Shown here: piece by piece, positions 1-5,040 of the stretch
Layout of the letters: every line of letters begins with the position of its first letter
Numbering within the stretch: position 1 is the stretch's first letter
Assembly: GCA_945886995.1 (NCBI GenBank)
Contig: CAMCZJ010000226.1
Location: forward strand, 1 to 5,040
Source: Asaia bogorensis
GTDB taxonomy: Bacteria; Pseudomonadota; Alphaproteobacteria; Acetobacterales; Acetobacteraceae
Direction of reading: 5' to 3'
DNA length: 5,040 nucleotides
Program-made: the position numbers and the translations under genes
Notes under the pieces: generated by a model
The model's database searches: none
What the model was told of the DNA's origin: nothing
What the model saw: the letters and a program-made list of their open reading frames with translations, nothing else

Positions 1-968
1 ACCGCCATGCCATAGCCAGGCACCACGATGATCTTCTGCGCATTCTTCATCATATAGGCCGCGTCTTCCGGGCTGCCGGCCTTCACGGGGGGGCGATCCG
101 CCGCCGCGCCACCAGCGGCCACGGTGCCACCTTCAGACCCGAAGCCACCCAACAGCACATTGATGATGCTGCGGTTCATGCCCTTACACATGATGTAGGA
201 CAGGATGGCACCCGAAGCACCGACCAGCGCGCCCGTCACAATCAGCAGCAGATTGCCGATGGTGAAGCCAATGCCCGCCGCCGCCCAGCCGGAATAGCTG
301 TTCAGCATGGAAACCACGACCGGCATATCAGCGCCACCAATCGGGATGATCAGCAGGAAGCCCAGCACCAAGGACAGGATCGCAATCATCCAGAACAGCA
401 CATCACTGCCGGTGATCACGAACAGCACCACCAGCAGCGCCAGCAAAATTCCAAGCCCCAGGTTCAGCATATGCTGACCCTTGAACATGATGGGCGCGCC
501 AGACATGCGGCCATCCAGCTTCGCAAAGGCAATCACAGAACCCGAGAAGGTGATGGCACCAATCGCGAGACCCAGCGACATTTCAACCAACGACGCGCCT
601 TTGATATTGCCGCGCACGCCAATACCGAAGCTTTCCGGCGCGTAAAACGCTGCCGCCGCCACAAACACCGCTGCCAGACCCACCAGCGAATGGAACGCCG
701 CGACAAGCTGCGGCAGCGACGTCATTTGAATGCGTTGGGCAACAATGGTGCCGATGGCGCCGCCAATGGCCAAGCCCGCAATCACCAGCCCAATGCCGCC
801 AATGCTCATGCCTGGCTTCAGCAGGGTTGCGGCAATCGCCACCGCCATGCCGATCATGCCAAGCATATTGCCCTGACGGCTGGTTTCTGGATGGCTCAGC
901 CCGCGCAGCGCCAGGATGAACAGCACTGACGCAACAAGATAAGCCAGTGTCAGAAGGGTCGTCGCCAT
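1..968 (-). CDS. pntB: NAD(P) transhydrogenase subunit beta (PntB), 3' end cut by window edge
   Basis: Beta subunit of the proton-translocating transhydrogenase of the inner membrane (NADH + NADP+ to NAD+ + NADPH, driven by inward proton flow). It carries most of membrane domain II and the NADP(H)-binding domain III. The window holds 322 codons; the family is usually about 460 residues, so only the N-terminal 70 percent is present. I see about nine hydrophobic segments between residues 3 and 260. HSLVGLAA begins at His93, which matches E. coli beta-His91, and GGADMPVVVSMLNSYSGW (211-228) contains Asp214 and Asn223, matching E. coli Asp213 and Asn222. An Ala/Gly/Pro-rich linker (about 277-300) leads to PGYGMA (317-322), the start of the NADP(H) fold. 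The ATG at 968 lies 4 bases after the pntAB stop and has AAGGGGAG (977-984) with an 8-base spacer. No frameshift or lost key residue is seen in the visible part. Confidence 0.97.
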   Translation of the reverse strand, partial: MATTLLTLAYLVASVLFILALRGLSHPETSRQGNMLGMIGMAVAIAATLLKPGMSIGGIGLVIAGLAIGGAIGTIVAQRIQMTSLPQLVAAFHSLVGLAAVFVAAAAFYAPESFGIGVRGNIKGASLVEMSLGLAIGAITFSGSVIAFAKLDGRMSGAPIMFKGQHMLNLGLGILLALLVVLFVITGSDVLFWMIAILSLVLGFLLIIPIGGADMPVVVSMLNSYSGWAAAGIGFTIGNLLLIVTGALVGASGAILSYIMCKGMNRSIINVLLGGFGSEGGTVAAGGAAADRPPVKAGSPEDAAYMMKNAQKIIVVPGYGMA

Positions 969-972
969 GGCG

Positions 973-1368
973 TCAGCTCCCCTTCTTCTTGAACATGGCC
1001 AACATTCGCCGTGTCACCATAAAGCCACCGAGAATATTCACGGCAGCCAGCGTCACGCCAATAAAGCCGAAAATCTTTGCCGCTGTGCCTTCCGCAGTGC
1101 CGGCGGCGAGGATGGCGCCCACCACAATCACCGATGAAATGGCATTGGTCACGCCCATCAGCGGCGAATGCAGCGCGGGCGTCACATTCCACACCACGTG
1201 ATAGCCGACAAAGCAGGCGAGCAAGAAGATCGTCAGCAAATACAGAAAGGGCTCAGCCGCCGCAGCCACCGGGGCCACGGCTTCCGCCGCCCGACGGGCC
1301 TGTTCAGCCAATTCCAGCGCGCGCTGCGCCGTGCTGGCCGCCTGATTGGCGAGTTCGGTCGCGTTCAT
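973..1368 (-). CDS. pntAB: NAD(P) transhydrogenase subunit alpha, membrane part (PntAB / alpha-2)
   Basis: A 131-residue membrane subunit equal to the C-terminal domain-II portion of the fused E. coli alpha subunit. It pairs with PntB to form the proton channel. Three hydrophobic segments are visible (about 39-61, 75-93 and 99-118), which fits the three alpha-side helices of the split-subunit type known from Rhodospirillum rubrum. The family signature TPALHSPLMGVTNAIS (63-78) is intact. The first 38 residues are an Ala/Glu/Arg-rich, probably helical stretch before the first membrane helix, and the C-terminus is basic (FKKKGS). The ATG at 1368 has an excellent AAGGAG (1376-1381) 7 bases upstream, which overlaps the stop codon of pntAA, so translation of the two is likely coupled. 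The middle gene of the operon pntAA-pntAB-pntB. Confidence 0.96.
   Translation of the reverse strand: MNATELANQAASTAQRALELAEQARRAAEAVAPVAAAAEPFLYLLTIFLLACFVGYHVVWNVTPALHSPLMGVTNAISSVIVVGAILAAGTAEGTAAKIFGFIGVTLAAVNILGGFMVTRRMLAMFKKKGS
977..984 (-). promoter_or_regulatory. Ribosome binding site of pntB inside the end of pntAB
   Basis: AAGGGGAG on the minus strand lies 8 bases before the pntB ATG (968). It is formed by the last Lys-Gly-Ser codons of pntAB, just before its TGA stop (973-975). It fixes the pntB start and supports operon translation. Confidence 0.75.
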
Positions 1369-1375
1369 CCGAATT

Positions 1376-1381
1376 CTCCTT
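1376..1381 (-). promoter_or_regulatory. Ribosome binding site of pntAB overlapping the pntAA stop
   Basis: On the minus strand AAGGAG lies 7 bases before the pntAB ATG (1368). Its AA is shared with the TAA stop of pntAA (1380-1382). A ribosome ending pntAA therefore stops directly on the initiation site of pntAB, which suits fixed subunit ratios in one complex. The coupling itself is inference. Confidence 0.8.
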
Positions 1382-2537
1382 AGCCTGCCTGGGCCGGCTT
1401 CATTTGCGGGTGCACCACGGCGCCGCCGCGCGTGAGCGCAACACCCTTCACGATGTCATCATCTTCCGGGAGTTTCGGCGCCTTCGCGTCCTTATCCCAG
1501 AAGGTCGTCAGGAAGGTCAGCAGATTGCGCGCATAAAGCGCGGAAGCCGCCGCCGGAATGCGCCCGGGCCAATTGGTATAGCCCAGGATCTTCACGCCGT
1601 TCTCCGTGACGAAAAGCTCACCGGGCTTGGTCAGCGCGCAATTGCCACCAGCGTCAGACGCGATATCCACAATCACGGCGCCCGGCTTCATGGCAGCCAC
1701 CATATCGGCCGTCACCAGAATGGGCGCGCGGCGGCCTTGCACCAAAGCGGTGCAAACCACGACATCCTGCTTGGCGATATGCGCGGCCACCACTTCCGCC
1801 TGCTTCGCATAGAAAGCGGCGGAAAGCTGCTTCGCATAACCGCCTGCGGTTTGCGCGGCCTTGCTTTCCTCATCCTCATAGCCCACGAAGCTCGCGCCGA
1901 GGGATTTGATTTCTTCCTTGGCAGCCGGGCGCACATCGGTGGCGGATACACGCCCACCAAGGCGCCGCGCGGTGGCAATCGCCTGCAAGCCCGCAACGCC
2001 GGCGCCCATGATGAAAGTATTGGCCGCGGGCACGGTGCCGGCGGCGGTCATCATCATCGGAAAGCCCTTGTCATAGGCGGTCGAGGCTTCAACCACGGCG
2101 CGGTAGCCGGCCAAATTCGCCTGAGAAGACAGCACATCCATGGATTGCGCGCGGGTGATGCGCGGCAGCAATTCCATGGAACAAGCGTCAATCCCGGCAG
2201 CGGCGTAGCGCCCGGCAGCATCGGCATCAGCGGCAAGGGTCGCGATCAGCAGCGCCCCGCGCGGTATCAGCGCCAACTCATCCAACGCGCCTTCGCCGGC
2301 GGCGAGAGGGGCGCGCACCTTCAGCACGATATTGGCGCCCGCCAGCGCCCCGGCGGCATCGGCAGCCAGGCTGGCGCCTGCTTCCGCGAAGGCAGCATCG
2401 GTAAAGCCAGAGGCGAGACCCGCGCCAGCTTCAACAGCCAGGGTGCAGCCCATGCCAATCAGCTTCTTCACGGTCTCCGGCGTCGCGGCAACCCGCGTCT
2501 CGCCGGCCCGGCGTTCTTTCAGAACGGCCACTTTCAT
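1380..2537 (-). CDS. pntAA: NAD(P) transhydrogenase subunit alpha, soluble NAD(H)-binding part (PntAA / alpha-1)
   Basis: Cytoplasmic domain I of the transhydrogenase, which binds NAD(H) and passes hydride to NADP(H) on PntB. It has 385 residues, close to the roughly 384 of the split R. rubrum protein. It opens with MKVAVLKERRAGETRVA, typical of the AlaDH/PNT N-terminal domain. PRITRAQSMD (125-134) supplies Arg126, Gln131 and Asp134, which match the catalytic-loop residues Arg127, Gln132 and Asp135 of R. rubrum. The Rossmann motif GAGVAG is at 178-183, followed by Asp201 at the end of the second strand, and KPGAVIVDIASDAGGN lies at 284-299. I chose the ATG at 2537 because GGGGG (2546-2550) sits 8 bases upstream and the protein then starts exactly at the conserved MKVA. 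An in-frame TTG at 2552 would add five residues and would place that purine tract inside the gene. This is the first gene of the operon, with an 11-base gap to pntAB. Free-standing alanine dehydrogenase is a distant relative, but the pntAB-pntB neighbours exclude it. Confidence 0.97.
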   Translation of the reverse strand: MKVAVLKERRAGETRVAATPETVKKLIGMGCTLAVEAGAGLASGFTDAAFAEAGASLAADAAGALAGANIVLKVRAPLAAGEGALDELALIPRGALLIATLAADADAAGRYAAAGIDACSMELLPRITRAQSMDVLSSQANLAGYRAVVEASTAYDKGFPMMMTAAGTVPAANTFIMGAGVAGLQAIATARRLGGRVSATDVRPAAKEEIKSLGASFVGYEDEESKAAQTAGGYAKQLSAAFYAKQAEVVAAHIAKQDVVVCTALVQGRRAPILVTADMVAAMKPGAVIVDIASDAGGNCALTKPGELFVTENGVKILGYTNWPGRIPAAASALYARNLLTFLTTFWDKDAKAPKLPEDDDIVKGVALTRGGAVVHPQMKPAQAG

Positions 2538-2641
2538 AAGGGATACCCCCAAAGGACTAGATTGTGCGCCGCACTACAGGCGCTGCGCCCGGGTGTCCAC
2601 CCAGGCAGGCCCTTCCAAAAGGGTTCGAAACGCCAAATTGC

Positions 2642-2661
2642 AAGCCCGGGGAGGGGCTTTT
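2642..2661 (+). repeat. Short GC-rich hairpin in the divergent region, terminator-like on the plus strand
   Basis: The arms AAGCCC (2642-2647) and GGGCTT (2654-2659) pair perfectly across a 6-base loop and are followed by TT, giving a four-T run in all. It resembles a weak intrinsic terminator or a leader hairpin for the gene at 2743. No plus-strand gene precedes it, so a leader structure or chance is more likely than a terminator. Confidence 0.3.
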
Positions 2662-2730
2662 GGTCTGGATGTGCCTTGCGCGCCGGCATTTCCCGGGCTC
2701 AGACTTACCCTGTCTGCGATCAACGCAGCG

Positions 2731-2737
2731 GGAGGAA
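2731..2737 (+). promoter_or_regulatory. Ribosome binding site of the exported NTF2-like gene
   Basis: GGAGGAA is a near-perfect Shine-Dalgarno sequence, with 7 bases between GGAGG and the ATG at 2743. It selects this start over the much longer frame that is open upstream from about 2332 within antisense pntAA sequence. A second in-frame ATG at 2749 would be spaced 13 bases away, which fits less well. Confidence 0.8.
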
Positions 2738-2742
2738 AGCAT

Positions 2743-3201
2743 ATGTCCATGAACCGCCGCCAGCTGGCGCTGGCTGGGGCCGCGGCCCTGACGCTCGCCA
2801 ATCTCACCCCTTCAACCGCCCAGGCCCAAGGCAGCGATGCCGCTGCGGTCGCTGCCGCTGTTGAGGCGCTGACCAAGGCCATGCTGGCCGGGGACCGGGC
2901 CGGGATGATGGCCGTGACGCATGAAAGGCTCAGCTACGGCCATTCTGCCGGCCGGATCGAAAACCGCCAGCAATTCATTGACCCGTTGGCCAACAAGACC
3001 TCGGTCTTCCGGTCCATGAATATTTCGGATCAGACGATTGATGTGGTGGGCGATGACGCCATTGTGCGCCACGTGCTGCGGGGCGAATCCGAAAGCAATG
3101 GGCGGGTGAACCCGGTCAATATCGGTATTCTTCAGGTCTGGAAGAAGCAGCCCGATGGCTGGAAGCTACTCGCGCGCCAGGCCTTCACGCGGCCCAGTTA
3201 A
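2743..3201 (+). CDS. Exported nuclear transport factor 2-like (SnoaL/DUF4440-type) protein
   Basis: A 152-residue protein with an N-terminal export signal: a basic start with a twin arginine (MSMNRRQLALAG), a hydrophobic Ala/Leu core (about 8-21) and a likely cleavage after AQA (residue 28). The RR context is Tat-like, though a Sec signal is also possible. The mature part reads as one cone-shaped alpha+beta NTF2-like domain: an N-terminal helix with LTKAMLAGDRAGMMAV (43-58), then LSYGHSAGRIENRQQFI (63-79), then strands with DVVGDDAIVRHV (100-111), and ILQVWKKQPDGWKLLARQ (129-146), the usual final strands with Trp133 and Trp140. Family members include small-molecule enzymes and binding proteins; the substrate cannot be read from the sequence. 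It is transcribed alone, divergently from pnt and convergently with the ABC1 gene, and has its own strong ribosome binding site. I am confident of the fold and of export, but the function is unknown. Confidence 0.88.
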   Translation: MSMNRRQLALAGAAALTLANLTPSTAQAQGSDAAAVAAAVEALTKAMLAGDRAGMMAVTHERLSYGHSAGRIENRQQFIDPLANKTSVFRSMNISDQTIDVVGDDAIVRHVLRGESESNGRVNPVNIGILQVWKKQPDGWKLLARQAFTRPS

Positions 3202-3211
3202 GCCCGGCTTG

Positions 3212-3240
3212 GGCGGCGCCCCATCACTGGAAGCGCCGCC
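3212..3240. terminator. GC-rich hairpin between convergent genes, candidate bidirectional terminator
   Basis: Perfect 8-base arms GGCGGCGC (3212-3219) and GCGCCGCC (3233-3240) enclose a 13-base loop. The hairpin lies in the 48-base gap between the stops of two convergent genes (3201 and 3250). There is no proper T-run on either side; on the minus strand only TTT precedes it. It may block read-through from both sides, or act with Rho, and is not a classical intrinsic terminator. Confidence 0.5.
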
Positions 3241-3249
3241 AAACCTGTA

Positions 3250-4629
3250 TCAGCCCGGCGTCGCGGACGGCGGCACCCCGGCCTCCGCAATCGCCGCCTG
3301 TTGCCGTTCAGCCACTTTCGTCACGTCAAAATCGGCGACCAATTCCTGGAACAGCTGGTGCCAGTTTAGCTTTGCATTGAGCCGCAGGAACACCGCACCA
3401 AGCCCAATCGCCGCGCGATCCATCAGCGGGAATTCGCGCGGGATGCGCACGCCCCCCGTTCGCTTCAGGCCAGCATGCACTTCTTCCGCAATGCGCCGCC
3501 CATATTGCGGATCATCGCTTTCCTGGATGGGCCGCACGCGGTCATCCAAAAGCGGTTCGTAAAGGAAGCGCGCCCAAAGGTTCAGCACTTCCATCGTCTC
3601 GCGCTTCAAATCCTTGAAGCCCCAGATGCGATAGGCTTCCGCCGCCTTGTCGAAATCCTCATCCCGCACGGATTCATACAGCATGATCACGCCGCCCACG
3701 AAGCGCGGGTCAAAAATCCGCACCACGCCGAAATCGAGCAGGTTGATGCCAAAGCCATCATTATCCGGCAGGTCAGAGCGAACCTGATAATTGCCAAGAT
3801 GCGGGTCGCCATGGATCACACCATAGCGATAGAAGGGCACATACCAGGCGCGGAACAGGGCGCGGGCATAGGCAGCGCGTTCTTCCTCGGGCGGGTCCTC
3901 ATCAATGCGTGCCTGAATGGCGCGGCCATCCAGCCATGACATGGTCAGCAAGCGCTTGGTGCAAAAGGCTTCCACCGGCACGGGCACGCGCACCCCCGGC
4001 ACACCACGCAACATAATGCCATAAAGCCGCTGCTGCGATGCCTCGCGCAGATAATCCAGTTCCTCGCGCAGGCGTTCGGAAAGCTCCAGATAGGCTTCCT
4101 CATTTTCAAGCGCGCTATCCATGCGGCGATAAAGGCTCATGGCGATTTTCAATTGCCTGAGATCAGCCTCAACCACGCTCGCCATATCCGGGTATTGCAG
4201 CTTGCAGGCCACGCGCTGACCATCGGGCAGCACAGCGCGATGCACCTGGCCGAGGGAAGCCGCGGCCGCAGCTTCACGCTCGAAAGATTTGAATTTGCTC
4301 TCCCAGGTCGGGCCCAATTCGCTCATCATGCGCCGGCGCACGAAGGGCCAGCCCATGGGCGGCGCATTGGCTTGAAGCGTCGCCAATTCCTTGGCGATTT
4401 CGGGTGGCAACGCATCCGGCACGGTGGAGAGGAATTGCGCGATCTTCATCATGGGCCCCTTGAGGGAACCCAGCACCGCCTTCAAATCCTCGGCGTGTTT
4501 TTCGTCTGATTTCAGGCCGAATAGCTTGTGGCCAGCAACGCGCGCCGCCATGCCCGTGACGGCACCGGAAGTGCGCACCATGCGGCGCACTTCGCCAAAA
4601 ATCGAATGGGCTTCGCGATCATCAGCCAT
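3250..4629 (-). CDS. ABC1/AarF/UbiB-family atypical kinase-like protein
   Basis: A 459-residue member of the ABC1 (ADCK/COQ8/UbiB) protein-kinase-like family, whose best-known members support ubiquinone synthesis through ATPase activity. Motifs in order: GPMMKIAQFLS (58-68), the KxGQ motif in a KxAQ form; AAASLGQVHRA (122-132), the Ala-rich nucleotide loop; Lys143 in VACKLQYP; the ExD motif Glu154/Asp156; HGDPHLGN (273-280), the catalytic loop with Asp275 and Asn280; and DFG (299-301) in LLDFGVVR. All ATP- and metal-binding residues are present. The C-terminal region (about 310-450) is helical, with no clear membrane helices, while E. coli UbiB (about 546 residues) ends in two. It is therefore probably a soluble paralogue and not UbiB itself. 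I prefer the ATG at 4629, which overlaps the upstream peptidase gene by 8 bases; an ATG at 4647 and a TTG at 4662 are in frame but lack a ribosome binding site. The site before 4629 is also weak, so coupling is likely. Substrate unknown. Confidence 0.92.
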   Translation of the reverse strand: MADDREAHSIFGEVRRMVRTSGAVTGMAARVAGHKLFGLKSDEKHAEDLKAVLGSLKGPMMKIAQFLSTVPDALPPEIAKELATLQANAPPMGWPFVRRRMMSELGPTWESKFKSFEREAAAAASLGQVHRAVLPDGQRVACKLQYPDMASVVEADLRQLKIAMSLYRRMDSALENEEAYLELSERLREELDYLREASQQRLYGIMLRGVPGVRVPVPVEAFCTKRLLTMSWLDGRAIQARIDEDPPEEERAAYARALFRAWYVPFYRYGVIHGDPHLGNYQVRSDLPDNDGFGINLLDFGVVRIFDPRFVGGVIMLYESVRDEDFDKAAEAYRIWGFKDLKRETMEVLNLWARFLYEPLLDDRVRPIQESDDPQYGRRIAEEVHAGLKRTGGVRIPREFPLMDRAAIGLGAVFLRLNAKLNWHQLFQELVADFDVTKVAERQQAAIAEAGVPPSATPG

Positions 4630-5040
4630 CCGCGCGCTCGATCTCATCAATGAAGCCGGCAATCACATCAAGCCCGCGCGTCCAGAAGGCCGGGTCAGCA
4701 GCATTAAGGCCAAAGGGCGCGAGCAATTCCTTATGCCGCAAGGTGCCGCCGGCACGGAGCATGTTGATATACTTCGCCTCAAAATCCTTCACCCCACCAT
4801 CGCGATAGACGCCGTAGAGCGCATTCACCAGGCAATCGCCAAAGGCATAGGCATAGACATAGAAGGGCGTGTGGATGAAATGCGGGATATAGGACCAATA
4901 GACGTTGTAATCAGACGAGAATTCAAAAGCCGGACCCAGGCTTTCGATTTGCACCTGCATCCAAAGCTCACCGATGCGCTCTGACGAAAGCTCGCCCTTG
5001 GCACGTTCATCGTGTAGCAGCGTCTCAAAACGGTAGAAGG
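4622..5040 (-). CDS. M3-family oligoendopeptidase (PepF-type), C-terminal part; 5' end beyond the window
   Basis: The last 138 codons of a zinc metallopeptidase of family M3, PepF/oligoendopeptidase F group, which cleaves short peptides in the cytoplasm. The family is usually about 600 residues, so roughly the final quarter is seen. The zinc-binding HExxH motif lies upstream, outside the window, and cannot be checked. Recognisable stretches are FYRFETLLHDERAKGELS just inside the edge, LWMQVQIESLGP (about 4928-4963), and YWSYIPHFIHTPFYVYAYAFG (about 4841-4903), the conserved C-terminal helix region with Tyr/His residues lining the active-site groove. It then runs through GDCLVNALYGVYRDG to an end at ERADG. 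The TGA stop (4622-4624) overlaps the ATG of the ABC1 gene (ATGGCTGA), so the two are very likely one transcription unit. The catalytic part being unseen, activity is inferred from family only. Confidence 0.9.
   Translation of the reverse strand, partial: FYRFETLLHDERAKGELSSERIGELWMQVQIESLGPAFEFSSDYNVYWSYIPHFIHTPFYVYAYAFGDCLVNALYGVYRDGGVKDFEAKYINMLRAGGTLRHKELLAPFGLNAADPAFWTRGLDVIAGFIDEIERADG

Larger units (their letters stand above)
2538..2742. promoter_or_regulatory. Divergent intergenic region between pntAA and the exported NTF2-like gene
   Basis: This 205-base non-coding stretch must hold the promoter of the pnt operon (minus strand) and that of the plus-strand gene at 2743. Short perfect inverted repeats are visible: GTGCG-c-CGCAC (2564-2574), GGGTG-tc-CACCC (2591-2602), CCCTT-ccaa-AAGGG near 2610-2623, AAGCCC/GGGCTT (2642-2647 and 2654-2659) and CTGCG/CGCAG (2714-2718 and 2724-2728). 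TTGCAA at 2638-2643 is a -35-like hexamer, palindromic and so readable on both strands, but I find no convincing -10 at the right distance on either side. The promoters are therefore not placed. Any operator role for the repeats is a guess, since such short repeats are common in GC-rich DNA. Confidence 0.55.

Noticed and set aside
471..929. Plus-strand frame of 152 codons antisense to pntB
   Set aside because: Arg/His/Gln-rich shadow of the pntB membrane domain, without start signals.
2538..2552. TTG at 2552 as the start of pntAA
   Set aside because: It would add five residues absent from the conserved N-terminus, and the purine-rich ribosome binding site lies correctly before the ATG at 2537.
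2332..2742. In-frame upstream extension of the NTF2-like gene
   Set aside because: It overlaps the 5' end of pntAA in antisense, and would bury a clear ribosome binding site (2731-2737) and a good signal peptide inside the protein.
2564..2752. Small plus-strand frame (62 codons) and an opposite 61-codon minus-strand frame in the intergenic region
   Set aside because: Neither has a ribosome binding site or a recognisable sequence. Both occupy the region that must hold the divergent promoters.
1077..2864. Long open frame of 595 codons on the plus strand, antisense to pntAA and pntAB
   Set aside because: It mirrors the GC-biased codons of well-conserved pnt genes, is low in complexity (Arg/Gly/His-rich), matches no family and runs across the divergent promoter region into the NTF2-like gene.
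3475..4509. Plus-strand frames of 154 and 118 codons inside the ABC1 gene
   Set aside because: The minus strand encodes an intact ABC1 protein with all motifs; the antisense frames are codon-bias shadows.
4630..4662. TTG at 4662 or ATG at 4647 as the start of the ABC1 gene
   Set aside because: Neither has a ribosome binding site. They would lengthen the overlap with the peptidase gene to 41 or 26 bases and add residues with no family resemblance. ATG 4647 is not fully excluded.
1..5040. Mobile element, CRISPR array, toxin-antitoxin, phage or defence system
   Set aside because: No terminal repeats, direct-repeat arrays, transposase or nuclease motifs, tRNA genes or abrupt composition changes are visible. 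All genes belong to common housekeeping-type families.

Overview
The window is a dense, GC-rich (about 60 percent by eye), typically bacterial stretch with five protein-coding genes. Two run off the ends. A three-gene nicotinamide nucleotide transhydrogenase operon with the alpha subunit split into PntAA and PntAB, an ABC1/UbiB-type kinase-like gene and GC-biased codon use with long spurious antisense frames all point to an alphaproteobacterium. The Rhodospirillales/Acetobacteraceae are plausible, but this is inferred from gene style and not from a marker gene.

Layout: positions 1-2537 on the minus strand hold pntAA, pntAB and pntB, in that transcriptional order and with 11- and 4-base gaps; pntB is cut by the left edge inside its NADP(H)-binding domain. 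Positions 2538-2742 are a 205-base divergent intergenic region rich in short inverted repeats. On the plus strand, 2743-3201 encodes a small exported NTF2/SnoaL-like (DUF4440-type) protein. A 48-base convergent gap with a strong GC hairpin follows. Positions 3250-4629 on the minus strand encode an ABC1/AarF/UbiB-family atypical kinase. Its start overlaps by 8 bases the end of an M3-family (PepF-type) oligoendopeptidase gene, which continues beyond the right edge.

How the genes work together: the three Pnt subunits build one membrane complex that uses the proton motive force to reduce NADP+ with NADH. The peptidase and the ABC1 protein are probably co-transcribed and translationally coupled, but no shared pathway is evident. 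The exported NTF2-like protein stands alone, divergent from pnt. I see no RNA genes, mobile elements, CRISPR arrays or phage genes. The window looks like ordinary core-genome sequence, and nothing in it supports a new defence or mobile system. The points most worth a second look are the ABC1 protein's variant KxGQ motif and missing C-terminal membrane anchor, and the hairpin-rich divergent promoter region.
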